A stretch of DNA of 64,000 bases from Pseudomonas farsensis. Lineage in GTDB: Bacteria; Pseudomonadota; Gammaproteobacteria; Pseudomonadales; Pseudomonadaceae. The stretch's first letter is position 1. Each line of letters opens with the position of its first letter. A program made the position numbers and the translations under genes. The DNA lies in the NCBI RefSeq assembly GCF_014268805.2, contig NZ_JABWRF020000001.1, positions 1,994,001-2,058,000 of the forward strand, written 5' to 3'. The notes below the pieces were generated by a model. That model was not told the origin of the DNA. It searched no databases and saw only the letters and a program-made list of their open reading frames with translations. This document shows, piece by piece, positions 1 through 9,980 of this stretch.

Positions 1-51
1 AGTCCGGCCATGCTCAGTCGCCTTTTGTAGTTGTTGGAACCGTACGGTCAT
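1..51 (-). CDS. possible 5' end of a divergent gene cut by the window edge
   Basis: An ATG at 51-49 on the minus strand is preceded by an AAGGTG-like ribosome site and stays open to the window edge (17 residues, starting MTVRFQQLQK). A gene divergent from a LysR regulator is a common arrangement and the regulator often controls it. Seventeen residues cannot identify a family, so this is only a positional guess; the stretch could equally be untranslated leader. Confidence 0.3.
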   Translation of the reverse strand, partial: MTVRFQQLQKATEHGRT

Positions 52-132
52 CTTCACCTTAGCTGACTGATTTGTTAATTTTGTTTTAGTCATTGATTGA
101 TAACTTTTACAAAACAAAGGCCACGTCCCTCC

Positions 133-1038
133 ATGAACGTCAAACAGTTGCGCGCCTTCGTCACCGTGGCCAAGTACCAGAGCTTTGCCCAGGCCGGTGA
201 ACACCTGCACATCTCGCAACCGGCCTTGAGCCTGACCATCAAGGCGCTGGAGGACAACCTCGGCGGCGCCCTGCTCACCCGCACCACCCGCAGCGTCAGC
301 CTGACACCTGAAGGCGAAGTGCTGCTGCCGCTGGCGCGCCGCCTGCTGGCCGACTGGGACGACACCGAAGAACTGCTGCGCCAGCGCTTTACCTTGCAGC
401 TGGGGCGGGTTTCGGTGGCAGCCATGCCCTCCTACGCCGGCAACCTGCTGCCCGACGCATTGAAGGTGTTCCGTGGGCGCTACCCTAAAGTCAACGTCAC
501 GGTGCATGACGTGATCAACGAACAGGTACTGGAACTGGTGCGCCATCGCCGCGTCGAACTGGGCATCGGCTTCGAACCCGACAGCAGCGCTGCGCTGCGC
601 TTCTACCCGCTGTACATGGACCGATTCGTGGCCGTGGTGCCTGCCGATTCGCCGCTGGCCCAGCAGGCTCAAGTGCGCTGGGTCGAGCTATTGGCCGAAG
701 ACTTCGTCGCCCTGCAACGGCCCTCGGCGGTGCGTTTGCTGCTTGAGCAGCAGGTGGCCGCCGACCATGGCAAGCTGGCGGTGGCGTTCGAGAGCCATCA
801 ACTGGCTACAGTTGGGCGCATGGTCGCCAGCGGCTTGGGCGTGAGTGCAGTGCCTGCGCTGTGTATCGAACAGATGCGCGAACTTGGCGCCTGCTGCGTC
901 CCCTTGGTGGAGCCTGCGGTGCAACGGCGCATAGGCGTCATCGCCCTGGCCGACCACAAACTGTCCAGGGCGGCCGAGGCACTGCTCGACGTGCTGCTTG
1001 CCCATACCCATCCTCAGGAGGTGACATGCGATACGTGA
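133..1038 (+). CDS. LysR-family transcriptional regulator
   Basis: The 301-residue protein has the LysR layout. An N-terminal winged helix-turn-helix (about residues 1-60) reads MNVKQLRAFVTVAKYQSFAQ, followed by the recognition segment ISQPALSLTIKALE. A periplasmic-binding-protein-like effector domain (about 90-295) follows. I chose the ATG at 133 because LysR proteins start immediately before this helix; an in-frame ATG at 97 would add 12 unusual residues. It overlaps the next gene, an aldo/keto reductase, by 13 bp, so the two are almost certainly co-transcribed. The effector and target are unknown; the AT-rich stretch at 55-115 contains T-N11-A type spacings that could hold its own box. Confidence 0.93.
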   Translation: MNVKQLRAFVTVAKYQSFAQAGEHLHISQPALSLTIKALEDNLGGALLTRTTRSVSLTPEGEVLLPLARRLLADWDDTEELLRQRFTLQLGRVSVAAMPSYAGNLLPDALKVFRGRYPKVNVTVHDVINEQVLELVRHRRVELGIGFEPDSSAALRFYPLYMDRFVAVVPADSPLAQQAQVRWVELLAEDFVALQRPSAVRLLLEQQVAADHGKLAVAFESHQLATVGRMVASGLGVSAVPALCIEQMRELGACCVPLVEPAVQRRIGVIALADHKLSRAAEALLDVLLAHTHPQEVTCDT

Positions 1039-1847
1039 ATCTGGCCGGCGCCCAAGTGCCAACCATTGGCCAAGGCACCTGGTACATGGGTGACGACCCC
1101 GGCAACCAGCGCGCCGAGGTGGCGGCGCTGCAACAGGGCATCGAACTGGGCATGACCTTGGTCGACACGGCCGAAATGTATGCCGAGGGCGGCGCCGAAA
1201 AAGTCGTGGGCAAGGCCATCGCCGGGCGCCGGGACAAAGTGTTTCTGGTCAGCAAGGTCTACCCGCACAACGCCAGCCGGCGCGGCGTGCCCGAGGCGTG
1301 CGAACGCAGCCTGAAGCGCCTTGGCACCGACTGCATCGACCTGTACCTGCTGCACTGGCGCGGCCAGTACCCACTTGAAGAGACCGTGGAAGCCTTCGAG
1401 CGCCTGATCGAGCAAGGCAAGATCCGCCGTTGGGGGGTGTCGAATTTCGATCTGGACGACCTGCACGAGCTGAACAACCCGGCCTGTGCGACCAACCAAG
1501 TGCTGTACAACCCGGCTGAGCGCGGCATTGAGTTCGACCTGCTGCCATGGAGCCAGGCGCAGCACATGCCGACCATGGCCTACTGCCCACTGGCCCAGGC
1601 TGGGCGTTTGTTGCGCGACCCGGTGCTTGCGCAGATCGGCGAACGCCATGGTGCCACGCCTGCACAGGTGAGCCTTGCGTGGGTAACCCGCCAGGAGGGC
1701 GTGATTGCCATCCCCAAGGCAGTGAGCCCTGCCCATGTGCAGCAAAATGCGGCGGCGGCGGACTTGGTGCTCAGTGAGCAGGATTTGCAGGAGATTGACC
1801 GGGCATTTGCACCGCCCACGCGCAAGCAGCGGTTGGCGATGGTGTAG
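1026..1847 (+). CDS. yeaE: aldo/keto reductase, YeaE-like
   Basis: This 273-residue cytosolic NADPH-dependent reductase is close to E. coli YeaE, a methylglyoxal and aldehyde reductase. The AKR tetrad is visible: Asp and Tyr in VDTAEMYAEGG, Lys in FLVSKVYP and His in LYLLHWRG; the strand VSNFDLDDL and the C-terminal IPKAVSPAHVQQN cofactor loop also match. The ATG at 1026 has a strong AGGAGGTGAC site and aligns with the family start, whereas the longer open frame from 861 runs through the LysR gene. Overlap with the LysR gene implies translational coupling. Substrate is inferred from family only. Confidence 0.93.
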   Translation: MRYVNLAGAQVPTIGQGTWYMGDDPGNQRAEVAALQQGIELGMTLVDTAEMYAEGGAEKVVGKAIAGRRDKVFLVSKVYPHNASRRGVPEACERSLKRLGTDCIDLYLLHWRGQYPLEETVEAFERLIEQGKIRRWGVSNFDLDDLHELNNPACATNQVLYNPAERGIEFDLLPWSQAQHMPTMAYCPLAQAGRLLRDPVLAQIGERHGATPAQVSLAWVTRQEGVIAIPKAVSPAHVQQNAAAADLVLSEQDLQEIDRAFAPPTRKQRLAMV

Positions 1848-1870
1848 CCCACGTACGACAAAGTCCCTGT

Positions 1871-1983
1871 GTAGGAGCGGCCTCGTGCCGCGAAAGGGCT
1901 GCGTAGCGGCCCCAGGATCTTGACCTCATGCAAAATCGCCGGGGCCGCTACGCAGCCCTTTCGCGACACAAGGCCGCTCCTAC
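1871..1983. repeat. inverted repeat pair (extragenic palindrome) between convergent genes
   Basis: Two 43-nt arms (1871-1913 and 1941-1983) are inverted copies with about two mismatches, separated by a 27-nt loop. Each arm begins with the GTAGGAGCGGCC module common in extragenic repeats of fluorescent pseudomonads. The element sits between the convergent stops of the aldo/keto reductase and dnaE2, where it could act as a bidirectional transcription or mRNA-processing barrier. No T-run follows, so it is not a classical intrinsic terminator. Confidence 0.85.
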
Positions 1984-2019
1984 GCTAGATCGCGTGGAGA
2001 CTGGAACATGGATTCGACC

Positions 2020-5000
2020 TCAGTGGAAATCGCGGCTACGCACATCCAATCCCTGCAACAACTGGCTGACATCCTCCAACCGCCGTGCAATCAGGTGGCG
2101 CACGCCGTTTTCCTGCTCCAGCCGCCCACTGACCTTGAGCAATTGCGAGCCCACCAGCGCACGGCGTTGGCGCTCGGCCAGCTCGCGCCACACCACCACA
2201 TTGAGCATGCCGTGTTCGTCTTCAAGGGTGACGAAGGTCACCCCGCTGGCCGTCTGCGGGCGCTGGCGGCCGACAACGATACCGGCAACGGCGACACTGT
2301 CGCCATGGGCCAGGCCGTCCAACTCGGCCGAGCTGCGACAACCCAGCGCACGCAGGCGGGCACGCAGCAGGGTCAGCGGGTGCGGGCCCAAGGTCGTGCC
2401 CAAGGTGTCGTAATCAGCCCGCAGATCCTCGCCCACAGTCGGGGCCGGCAGCTCCACCGCCTGCTCGGCCACGGGCTGCACCTGGGCGAACAACGGCAAC
2501 TGCGCCTGCACTGCCGCGACCTGCCAGCGGGCCTGATGACGGTCACGCGCCATGGCCCGGAGCGCGCCGGCATCGGCCAGCCGGGCGCGGGCCCGCTGGT
2601 CGAGGCCGGCGCGCTGGCACAGGTCTTCGATATCACGCCAGGGCGCTTGCGCGCGGGCTTGTTCCAGGCGCCGGGCGTCGGCCTCACTGAAGCCGCGGAT
2701 CTGCCGCAAGCCTAAGCGAATCGCCAGTTCGTCACCTTGCAGCGGCTCCAGGGTGCAATCCCACTGGCTATGGAACACATCCACCGGGCGCACCTCGATA
2801 CCCAGGCGCCGCGCCTCTTGCAGCAACTGATCAGGGCTGTAGAACCCCATGGGCCAGCTGTTGACCAGCGCGCAGGTGAAAATCGCCGGCTCATGGCACT
2901 TGAGCCAACTGCTGGCATAGCACAGCAAGGCGAAGCTTGCGGCGTGGGACTCGGGGAAGCCGTAACTGCCAAACCCCTTGATCTGCTCGAAAATACGCTC
3001 GGCGAAGGCCAGCTCGTAGCCATTGCGCAGCATGCCGTCGATCAACCGCTCGCGGTGCGGTTCCAGCCCGCCGTGGCGCTTCCAGGCCGCCATGCTGCGG
3101 CGCAGTTGGTCCGCTTCGCCTGGGCTGTAGTCGGCGGCGACCATGGCAAGCTCCATGACCTGTTCCTGAAACAGCGGTACGCCAAGGGTGCGTTGAAACA
3201 CCTCGCGCAGTTTTTCCGAGGGGTAAGTCACCGGTTCCTGCTTCAAGCGACGGCGCAAATACGGGTGGACCATGTCGCCCTGAATCGGCCCCGGGCGCAC
3301 AATCGCCACCTCGATGACCAGGTCATAGAAGGTTGCAGGCTTGAGCCGGGGCAGCATGGCCATTTGCGCCCGCGACTCGATCTGGAACACCCCCATGGTT
3401 TCGGCGCGGCTGATCATCGCGTAGGTGGCCGGGTCTTCTGGGGGGATGCTGGCCAGTGTCAGCTCACGCCCCCGGTGCAGCGCCAGCAGGTCGAAACAGC
3501 GGCGCAAGGCGCTGAGCATGCCCAGGGCCAGCACATCGACCTTGAGCAACCCGACCATGTCCAGGTCGTCCTTGTCCCACTGGATCACCGTGCGTTCAGG
3601 CATGGCCGCGTTTTCAATCGGCACCAGCTCATGCAGCGGCTGCTGGGAGATGACAAAACCGCCGGGGTGTTGCGACAGGTGCCGCGGGAAACCGATCAAC
3701 TCGCCGGCCAGCACCAGAATGCGCCGCAGCGACGGGCTTTGCGCATCGAACCCGGCCTCGGCCAGGCGGGTTGCGTCGGGAATCCGGTCACTCCAGCGCC
3801 CACAGCACTTGGCCAAGGCATCCACCTGATCTGCTGGCAGGCCCAGCACCCGCGCCACATCGCGCACAGCGCCGGCTGCGTGGTAACTGCTGACTACCGC
3901 TGTAAGTGCGGCGCGATGCCGGCCATAGCGGCGGAATACGTACTGGATCACCTCTTCACGGCGGTTGTGCTCGAAGTCCACGTCGATGTCTGGCGGCTCG
4001 TTGCGTTCGCGCGACAGAAAACGCTCGAACAGCAGCCGATGTTCCATGGGATCGAGTTCGGTGATGCCCAGCACGAAGCACACTACCGAGTTGGCCGCAG
4101 AGCCACGGCCCTGACAGAGAATGTGCTGGTTGCGGGCGAAGGTGACGATATCGTGCACGGTGAGAAAGTAGCTTTCGTAGCCCAGCTCTTCGATTAGCGC
4201 CAGTTCCTTGGCCAGCACTTCACGCACCTGCGCACTCGGCCCCTGTGGCCAGCGCCGTGGCAGGCCCTGCTCGCAGAGCGTGTGTAGCCAACTGGCCGGC
4301 GTGTGGCCCTCGGGGACCAGCTCGCGAGGGTATTGATACTGCAATTGGCTCAGGTCGAAATTGCAGCGCTCGGCAATCGCCACGGAAGTGGCCAGCAACG
4401 GGGCGGGGTACAGCGCCTGAAGCTGTTCCAGCGGGCGCAGGTGGCGTTCGCCATTGGCGAACAGATACTGCCCGGCCTGCGCCACGCTGCAATGGGCGCG
4501 GATGGCCGTCATGCAGTCCTGCAACGCGCGGCGCCCGCGGGCGTGCATATGCACATCGCCACAGGCCACCAACGGGATACCCAGTTGCCCGCCAAGCGCC
4601 TGCAAATGCGCAAGGCGCGCGTCGTCATCGGCGCCTCGATGCAGGTGCACCGCCAGCCATAGCCGTTCACCGAATACATCGAGCAAGTGCTGCCCGGCAA
4701 TGGCATCGGGCGCAGCGCCCGGCACCCACAGTGCCAGCAAGCCATGCTGGTGGGCGGCGAGGTCTTCGGCCAGCACCTGATAGCTGCCCTTCTCGGCCCG
4801 GCGCCGCGCCTGGGTGATCAGCGCACAGAGGTTCTGGTAGCCCGCCAGGTTTTCCACCAGCAACACAAGCTTTGGCCCCTGCTGCACCTGTATTTCGCTG
4901 CCAACGATCAACTTGAGGCCATGCTCCTTGGCCGCCTGCCAAGCCCGCACAATGCCGGCAAGGGTGCATTCGTCGGTAATCGCCAGGGCCTGGTAGCCCT

Positions 5001-5100
5001 GCTCGCGGGCGCGGCGAAACAGCTCGTCGGCGCTTGAGGCGCCGCGCTGAAAGCTGAAACTGGACAGGCAGTGCAGCTCGGCGTAGCCCGCGCCGCTCAT
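2020..5100 (-). CDS. dnaE2: error-prone DNA polymerase DnaE2 (ImuC)
   Basis: A 1026-residue C-family polymerase alpha subunit, the usual length for DnaE2. The N-terminal PHP domain starts [20 protein letters not shown] and continues with [11 protein letters not shown]. The catalytic palm shows the PDIDVDF acidic motif (near residue 400), with the Asp pair typical of an active polymerase. A C-terminal OB fold follows (about 950-1010). It performs translesion synthesis after DNA damage together with ImuA and ImuB. The ATG at 5100 overlaps the imuB stop by 4 bp (ATGA), so translation is coupled. The open frame extends upstream to 5370 but only through imuB. It is the last gene of the LexA2-controlled cassette. 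Confidence 0.96.
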   Translation of the reverse strand: MSGAGYAELHCLSSFSFQRGASSADELFRRAREQGYQALAITDECTLAGIVRAWQAAKEHGLKLIVGSEIQVQQGPKLVLLVENLAGYQNLCALITQARRRAEKGSYQVLAEDLAAHQHGLLALWVPGAAPDAIAGQHLLDVFGERLWLAVHLHRGADDDARLAHLQALGGQLGIPLVACGDVHMHARGRRALQDCMTAIRAHCSVAQAGQYLFANGERHLRPLEQLQALYPAPLLATSVAIAERCNFDLSQLQYQYPRELVPEGHTPASWLHTLCEQGLPRRWPQGPSAQVREVLAKELALIEELGYESYFLTVHDIVTFARNQHILCQGRGSAANSVVCFVLGITELDPMEHRLLFERFLSRERNEPPDIDVDFEHNRREEVIQYVFRRYGRHRAALTAVVSSYHAAGAVRDVARVLGLPADQVDALAKCCGRWSDRIPDATRLAEAGFDAQSPSLRRILVLAGELIGFPRHLSQHPGGFVISQQPLHELVPIENAAMPERTVIQWDKDDLDMVGLLKVDVLALGMLSALRRCFDLLALHRGRELTLASIPPEDPATYAMISRAETMGVFQIESRAQMAMLPRLKPATFYDLVIEVAIVRPGPIQGDMVHPYLRRRLKQEPVTYPSEKLREVFQRTLGVPLFQEQVMELAMVAADYSPGEADQLRRSMAAWKRHGGLEPHRERLIDGMLRNGYELAFAERIFEQIKGFGSYGFPESHAASFALLCYASSWLKCHEPAIFTCALVNSWPMGFYSPDQLLQEARRLGIEVRPVDVFHSQWDCTLEPLQGDELAIRLGLRQIRGFSEADARRLEQARAQAPWRDIEDLCQRAGLDQRARARLADAGALRAMARDRHQARWQVAAVQAQLPLFAQVQPVAEQAVELPAPTVGEDLRADYDTLGTTLGPHPLTLLRARLRALGCRSSAELDGLAHGDSVAVAGIVVGRQRPQTASGVTFVTLEDEHGMLNVVVWRELAERQRRALVGSQLLKVSGRLEQENGVRHLIARRLEDVSQLLQGLDVRSRDFH

Positions 5101-6515
5101 GCGAACCAGCCCTGCAGCCACAGCGGGCCGGGCTGGGCCAGGTCGCGGTAGGCCCAGCCCCGCAGGCCGTCGCGGGTTTCGATCCGGTAGTAATCCCGGC
5201 GCACATCGCCACCATCCCACCAACCGGACTCGATACGCTCGGCCTGCCCGAGCAGTTGCAGCCCTGCCTCGGACAACAGCCGGGGTTCGGGCAGCAGCCA
5301 GCCGGGGCGGCTGCCCGGCGGCGCCAGCAAGGCACCCGGTGCGCCCTGCTCGGCCCCTTGCCAGGCGCACTCGGGGCGGTGATCGGCCTCGGCGCGCAAG
5401 CCTTTGACGGCGTCATCCCCCAACCGCGCCCGCAAGCGCTCGCGCAGTTGCTCCCAGGGTTGGCTCTGCTGCGCACGGGGGTCGAACAGCGCCTGGTGCT
5501 GGGGCACAAAGGCTGGCAGATCATCAGCCAGCAGCCGCAGGGTGCGTACCGGGGCGCGCAAGGTCAGCGCTTCAAGCCGCCCACGGGCCAGCTCGAACAG
5601 CATCGCCGCATCGCGTTCTGCAGCCAGCAGACCGACCAGCAGCACAGTTGCGGCGCCTTCGTGGTGCTCAAGGTGCAGTGCAAAGCGCTGCACGCCGCAA
5701 TCGCGCCCGGCCAGAAACGCCGCCAGGTCGTTGAGTAGCCGGCGTAGCGGGAACAGCAACGCCTGGTGCGACTCGACATCAAAATTGAGCTCTAGCCGCG
5801 CCTCGAAACGGTCGGGCGGCAGGTAGAAACCCAGCCCCAGGTTGCGCAGGCCGAACAGTTGGTCCAGGTGCACTTGCACCTGCGCGCTGAACCGCTTGGC
5901 CAGGGCATCACGCGGCAGCGCCATGACCTCGCCGAGCCTGCGCAAACCCATGCGCATCAGCGCCTCGCGGGTATCGGCGGGCAGCCCCGCGCGGTCTATG
6001 GGCAGGTTGAGCAAGGCGGCGCGGGTATCATTGGGGTCGGTCACGGCAAGGCCATCGTGGGCGTTGGCCAACATGCGCGCCGCTACGGGGTTGCTGGCCA
6101 GCACAATGCGCTGGCGCAAGCCCAGTTCGGCAAGCTCTTGGCGCAGGCGCGCCTCAAATGCCGGCCAGGGGCCAAACAATTGCAGGCTCGAACCCACCTC
6201 CAGCAACAAGGCGCGGGGGTAATGCCGGCTCACCTGGGCGCTGAAACGATAGGCCCAGGTGGCCAATAACTGTTGCAGTTGCTCGATGCGCGCAGGGTCA
6301 GCCTCGACGCAGGTGAAACCGTCGGCCAAGGCACGCGCTGCGGTCAATGCCTGGCCGGCACGCAAACCAAGCTTGGCAGCCGCGGGGTTCACCGCTTGCA
6401 GCACTCGCCGTTGCACAGGGCCGCTGATCAGTACCAGCGGTGCGTCGGCGTCGTCGCGCTCACGCAGGATGCTGTCCAGCGCCAACTGCGGGAACAGGAT
6501 GCAGGCCCAGAGCAT
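5097..6515 (-). CDS. imuB: ImuB, catalytically inactive Y-family polymerase homologue
   Basis: A 472-residue DinB-like protein that scaffolds the ImuA-ImuB-DnaE2 mutasome. It begins [17 protein letters not shown]. The first catalytic Asp of active DinB is not at the expected place, and the second acidic motif (SxDE in DinB) is replaced by [12 protein letters not shown], as expected for the non-polymerising ImuB class. Residues of the helix-hairpin-helix part ([16 protein letters not shown]) are visible mid-protein. The ATG at 6515 was chosen from the family start; five bases separate it from the imuA stop. The downstream dnaE2 overlaps by 4 bp. Confidence 0.94.
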   Translation of the reverse strand: MLWACILFPQLALDSILRERDDADAPLVLISGPVQRRVLQAVNPAAAKLGLRAGQALTAARALADGFTCVEADPARIEQLQQLLATWAYRFSAQVSRHYPRALLLEVGSSLQLFGPWPAFEARLRQELAELGLRQRIVLASNPVAARMLANAHDGLAVTDPNDTRAALLNLPIDRAGLPADTREALMRMGLRRLGEVMALPRDALAKRFSAQVQVHLDQLFGLRNLGLGFYLPPDRFEARLELNFDVESHQALLFPLRRLLNDLAAFLAGRDCGVQRFALHLEHHEGAATVLLVGLLAAERDAAMLFELARGRLEALTLRAPVRTLRLLADDLPAFVPQHQALFDPRAQQSQPWEQLRERLRARLGDDAVKGLRAEADHRPECAWQGAEQGAPGALLAPPGSRPGWLLPEPRLLSEAGLQLLGQAERIESGWWDGGDVRRDYYRIETRDGLRGWAYRDLAQPGPLWLQGWFA

Positions 6516-6520
6516 AGCGG

Positions 6521-7141
6521 TCAGCTGCGCTGCGCAGAGGCGATGGGCAGCGCCGGCGGCAGCCCGCCACGGCACTTGATGACCCGCCACTGCGCAGGGC
6601 GGGCGTCAATGGCAATGCGCAGCGCAGCCGGCGATGGGTTATGGGCCGCCTGCTGCGGTCGGCAGGCGAAGGCCAGCGCGTTACCGGTTTCGGCGGCTAC
6701 CTGCAAGCGGCGCAACGCGCGGTCCTCGGCGCGTTCCGGCCAGCACAGCACGGCAGCGCAGCTGCCCGAGCGCAGGCACTGTTCGGCAGCCCACAGGGCC
6801 TCGGCATTATCGGCCTCGACCTGGGCCAGCCAGCGCAGGTCGACCCCTGCTGCCTGCCAGGCCGGGGCGTAGGGAATGAACGGTGGCGCCACCAGCACCA
6901 CGCGCTCGCCCGCGCCAGTGAGCCGCGCCAAGGTTGGCCAAAGCAGCTGCAGCTCGCCACAACCGGGGCTGGCCAACAGCAGTTCGCTGAGCGCCGCAGG
7001 CGGCCAGCCACCATCGGGCAGGCGCTGATCCAGCGCACCATAGCCACTGGGCTGCAAGCCCTGCGGCCGCGCCTGAGCCTGCCGCCCACGCCATACCTGG
7101 CGTTGGTCGAGCAGCCGGTCGAGCGCAACCACGGCGCCCAT
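6521..7141 (-). CDS. imuA: ImuA, RecA-like/SulA-like mutasome component
   Basis: This 206-residue protein sits between lexA2 and imuB, the position of imuA in pseudomonad mutasome cassettes. It has a degenerate RecA-like core: the segment LLLASPGCGELQLLWPTLARL is in the place of a Walker A region but lacks the GKT, and GERVVLVAPPFIPYAPAW is typical of ImuA. ImuA is needed for damage-induced mutagenesis with ImuB and DnaE2. The ATG overlaps the lexA2 stop by one base (TGATG), so all four genes form one tightly coupled operon. Confidence 0.92.
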   Translation of the reverse strand: MGAVVALDRLLDQRQVWRGRQAQARPQGLQPSGYGALDQRLPDGGWPPAALSELLLASPGCGELQLLWPTLARLTGAGERVVLVAPPFIPYAPAWQAAGVDLRWLAQVEADNAEALWAAEQCLRSGSCAAVLCWPERAEDRALRRLQVAAETGNALAFACRPQQAAHNPSPAALRIAIDARPAQWRVIKCRGGLPPALPIASAQRS

Positions 7142-7749
7142 CAGTCACGCCTCAAGAGGCCACAGAACACGCCTTCGATAAAGAATTCGCGCTCTGGGCC
7201 CACATCGATGGGCTGGTAGTTGGGGTTGCGTGGAAGCAGCCGAAAACCTTCGCGGGTGCGCTGCAAGCGCTTGATGGTGACCTCGCCATCCAGCCGGGCG
7301 ACGACAATTTGGCCATCGCGGGCATCCGCCTGTTGCAGGATGCCGACCAGATCACCGTCGAAGATACCGTCATCGACCATTGAGTCGCCGCGCACCTTCA
7401 GCAGGTAGTCGGGCGTACGCCGGAACAGGCTGGGGTCGAGCATCAATTGCTCGTGGATGCCGAGGTCTGGGCCGATGGGCGCACCGGCAGCCACCTGGCC
7501 GAGCACCGGCACTTCGAGGATTTCGGGGCGGCGCAGGGGCTCGGCCAGGCGAATGCCACGCGCCTGGTTGGGCGTGACGTCGATGTAGCCGGCCTGGCAC
7601 AGGGCGGTTATGTGCTTGCGTGCGACGCTGCGCGAGGCAAAACCGAAGCGCTCGGCGATGTCGGCCAGCGACGGTGGCTGGCCTTGATCGGTGATGCGCT
7701 CGCGAATGAAACCGAGGATGGCACGGCGTTTGGGGGATAAGTTGTCCAT
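7141..7749 (-). CDS. lexA2: LexA repressor, second paralogue (LexA2)
   Basis: The 202-residue SOS repressor/autoprotease has an N-terminal winged helix (LSPKRRAILGFIRERI, then ASRSVARKHITALCQAGYID as recognition region). The Ala-Gly self-cleavage bond lies in QVAAGAPIG. The catalytic Ser is in VRGDSMVDDGI and the Lys in LDGEVTIKRL. Genetic linkage to imuA-imuB-dnaE2 marks it as the mutasome-dedicated LexA2, not the housekeeping LexA. The ATG at 7749 fits the family alignment; an ATG nine bases upstream (7758) has a better spaced AAGAG site and would add three residues. The LexA2-type operator overlaps this start region, so the gene is very likely autoregulated. Confidence 0.95.
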   Translation of the reverse strand: MDNLSPKRRAILGFIRERITDQGQPPSLADIAERFGFASRSVARKHITALCQAGYIDVTPNQARGIRLAEPLRRPEILEVPVLGQVAAGAPIGPDLGIHEQLMLDPSLFRRTPDYLLKVRGDSMVDDGIFDGDLVGILQQADARDGQIVVARLDGEVTIKRLQRTREGFRLLPRNPNYQPIDVGPEREFFIEGVFCGLLRRD

Positions 7750-7751
7750 AG

Positions 7752-7765
7752 AGCACATTTGTACT
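7752..7765 (-). promoter_or_regulatory. LexA2-type SOS operator
   Basis: On the minus strand the site reads AGTACAAATGTGCT, that is GTAC-N4-GTGC flanked by A and T. This matches the box described for P. putida LexA2, which differs from the E. coli-type CTGT-N8-ACAG box. It lies 2 bp upstream of the lexA2 ATG at 7749 and contains the alternative ATG at 7758. Repressor bound here would block promoter clearance or the start of the whole cassette. I saw no second copy elsewhere in the window, though I did not scan exhaustively. Confidence 0.8.
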
Positions 7766-7851
7766 CTTTTCTTGAAACACTGAACAGCCCCCTTCATCGG
7801 CGGCTTTGGCTATGATGCTGCTGAATTGTTTCTCCTTGATCAGGATGCCCG

Positions 7852-8511
7852 ATGCTGACCGCCTTGCTGTTCGACCTCGACGGAACCCTCACCGACACCG
7901 ACACCCTGCACCTGCAGGCCTTGCGCACATTGCTGCACGACTACGACGGCCGCGAACTCAGCCAGGCGCAGTTCGATGCACGCATCAGCGGGCGGTCCAA
8001 CGGCGAGCTGTTCGCCGAACTGTTCCCCCAGGCCGATGCCCGGCAACGCCAGGCCTTGGCCGAGCGCAAAGAGGCGCTTTTTCGCGAGTTGTCGCCAGAA
8101 CTTGAGCCTTTGCCTGGCCTGCTGCGCCTGCTGAGCTACGCCCGTGAACACCGCATCGGCATGTGCGTCGTCACCAACGCACCACGGCTCAATGCCGAGC
8201 ACATGCTCACTGGCATGGGCCTGGGTGACTGGTTCGAGCATGTGCTGGTAGCCGATGAGCTGGAGCGCCCCAAGCCCGACCCACTGCCCTACCTCACCGG
8301 GTTGCAGCGGCTCAAGGCACCGGCTGGCCAAGCCCTGGCCTTCGAAGATTCCCTGCCTGGAGTCCAGGCCGCCAGCGGCGCCGGCATCTTTACCGTGGGG
8401 GTGGCTACCACGCAAACTGCCGAGCGTCTGCATGAAGCCGGCGCACAGCTGGTAATCGACAATTTCGATGACCCACAGCTGTGGGCATTGATCGAGAAAA
8501 TGGCCGGCTGA
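7852..8511 (+). CDS. HAD-superfamily phosphatase (phosphoglycolate phosphatase-like)
   Basis: The 219-residue HAD hydrolase has all four motifs: nucleophile motif LLFDLDGTLTDTD (residues 5-17), Thr motif CVVTNAPR, Lys in LERPKPDPLPY and the acidic pair in ALAFEDSLPGVQAA. The alpha-helical cap between motifs I and II puts it in the phosphoglycolate phosphatase/beta-phosphoglucomutase subclass. It stands alone between the divergent lexA2 cassette and a MocR-type regulator that begins 35 bp downstream. The specific phosphorylated substrate cannot be read from sequence. Confidence 0.9.
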   Translation: MLTALLFDLDGTLTDTDTLHLQALRTLLHDYDGRELSQAQFDARISGRSNGELFAELFPQADARQRQALAERKEALFRELSPELEPLPGLLRLLSYAREHRIGMCVVTNAPRLNAEHMLTGMGLGDWFEHVLVADELERPKPDPLPYLTGLQRLKAPAGQALAFEDSLPGVQAASGAGIFTVGVATTQTAERLHEAGAQLVIDNFDDPQLWALIEKMAG

Positions 8512-8546
8512 ACTGCCTGCCCCCTGACAACCCTGCGGGCCCCCCC

Positions 8547-9980
8547 ATGGAACTGCACATTCGCCTTGAAGGCCGTAAAGGCCTCGCCGACCAGCTCTAC
8601 CAGCAACTGCGCGAGGGTATCGACAGTGGCCACCTGGCTGCTGGCACCCAGTTACCCCCTACCCGCCTGCTGGCCGAGCAACTGGGGGTTTCGCGCAAGA
8701 CCGTGGCTGAGGCGTATTCACGCCTGACCTACGAGAGCCTGATCAGCGGCGTAGTCGGGCGCGGCACCTTCATCAGCCCGCGCCGAGCGCTGCAACCGCC
8801 CCCCGCCCAAGGCGCACAGCTGGCCGGTGCCGACATGCTAGAACGCTGGCGCTCGCGTGCCACGGTGTTAAGCCTGCGCGGGCTGGATGGGCCCTCGCGC
8901 TACGACTTCATTGGCGGCGCCTCCAGCAAGGCGCAGTTCCCGTACGACCAGTGGCGTAGCTGCATGCAATACGCCCTGCGCCGCAGCCAGCACCACCGCG
9001 AGCTCAAGTTCGCCGCACAAGGTCTGACCGAACTGCGCGAGGCGATCGCCCACCACATTGCCTTTGCCCGCGGCGTGCATTGCAGCGCCAGCGATGTACT
9101 GGTGTGCAACGGCGCCCAGCAGGCGCTGGACCTGATCGCCCGAGTGCTGATCGAGCCCGGCAGCAAAGTGGCCATGGAAGACCCCGGCTACCCACCGGCG
9201 CGCCAGCTGTTCCTGGCCTTGGGCGCCGATGTGCAGTCGGTAGCGGTGGATGACCAGGGCATGTGCGTCGAGCAGATTGCCGCTGGCACGCGGCTGATTT
9301 ACGTCACGCCTTCGCACCAGTTCCCCTTGGGCATGCCGATGGCCGAGCCGCGCCGCCATGCGCTGCTGGCGCGCGCCGCCGAACTGGGCGCACTGGTCAT
9401 CGAGGATGACTACGACTGCGAATTCCGCTACCAGGGCCCTGCCGCCGAAGCCTTGCAGCGCCTGGACCGCAACGGGCTGGTTGCCTACGTGGGCACCTTC
9501 TCCAAAACCCTGCTGCCCGAGCTGCGCCTGGGCTACACAGTGCTGCCGCCAGCGGTGATGCAGGCTGCCTGTGTGGCCAAGCAACTGACCGACTGGCACA
9601 GCCCGAGCTTGCCGCAGTGGGCGCTGGCGCGGTTTATCAGCGAAGGCCACTTGAGCCGCCATATCCGCCGCTGCCACGATGTCTACAGCGCACGCCGCGA
9701 GCGCATCCTGGCACGCATCAACGGCGATCTTGCGCCGTGGTTACGCGCAGTACCGGCCAGCGCAGGCTTTCACCTCAGTGCCCTGGCCAACCCCGGCGTC
9801 GATGTAGAACGGTTGATCAGCCTGGCGCGCAGGGCCGAAGTGGGCTTGTATTCCCTGGCGCCATTTTTCAGCCAAGCCCCGCTGCAACCGGGGCTACTGA
9901 TGGGCTTTGGCGCTATCGAGCTGCTGGACATCGACCCGGCCCTGGACCGAGTCGCCGACACCCTGCACGTGCTCAGTTGA
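8547..9980 (+). CDS. MocR/PdxR-type regulator: GntR winged helix fused to an aminotransferase-like domain
   Basis: The 477-residue protein starts with a GntR winged helix (about residues 10-75, with QLPPTRLLAEQLGVSRKTVAEAYSRL). A linker leads to a fold-type I aminotransferase domain. The PLP-binding Lys is in AYVGTFSKTLLPELRLGY, and VIEDDYDCEFRY carries the cofactor Asp. Such proteins sense PLP or an amino acid and usually control a neighbouring gene. The ATG at 8547 was preferred to one at 8481 inside the HAD gene. Its end overlaps the convergent MFS gene by 8 bp, so its target may be elsewhere or the HAD gene upstream. Confidence 0.92.
   Translation: MELHIRLEGRKGLADQLYQQLREGIDSGHLAAGTQLPPTRLLAEQLGVSRKTVAEAYSRLTYESLISGVVGRGTFISPRRALQPPPAQGAQLAGADMLERWRSRATVLSLRGLDGPSRYDFIGGASSKAQFPYDQWRSCMQYALRRSQHHRELKFAAQGLTELREAIAHHIAFARGVHCSASDVLVCNGAQQALDLIARVLIEPGSKVAMEDPGYPPARQLFLALGADVQSVAVDDQGMCVEQIAAGTRLIYVTPSHQFPLGMPMAEPRRHALLARAAELGALVIEDDYDCEFRYQGPAAEALQRLDRNGLVAYVGTFSKTLLPELRLGYTVLPPAVMQAACVAKQLTDWHSPSLPQWALARFISEGHLSRHIRRCHDVYSARRERILARINGDLAPWLRAVPASAGFHLSALANPGVDVERLISLARRAEVGLYSLAPFFSQAPLQPGLLMGFGAIELLDIDPALDRVADTLHVLS

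Noticed and set aside
1871..1983. Considered as an intrinsic terminator or small RNA gene
   Set aside because: Strong hairpin but no T-run on either side and no promoter; better described as an extragenic palindrome.
2737..4197. 486-codon open frame on the plus strand
   Set aside because: It is antisense to dnaE2 and has Gln/His/Arg-rich low-complexity composition typical of the shadow of a GC-rich gene.
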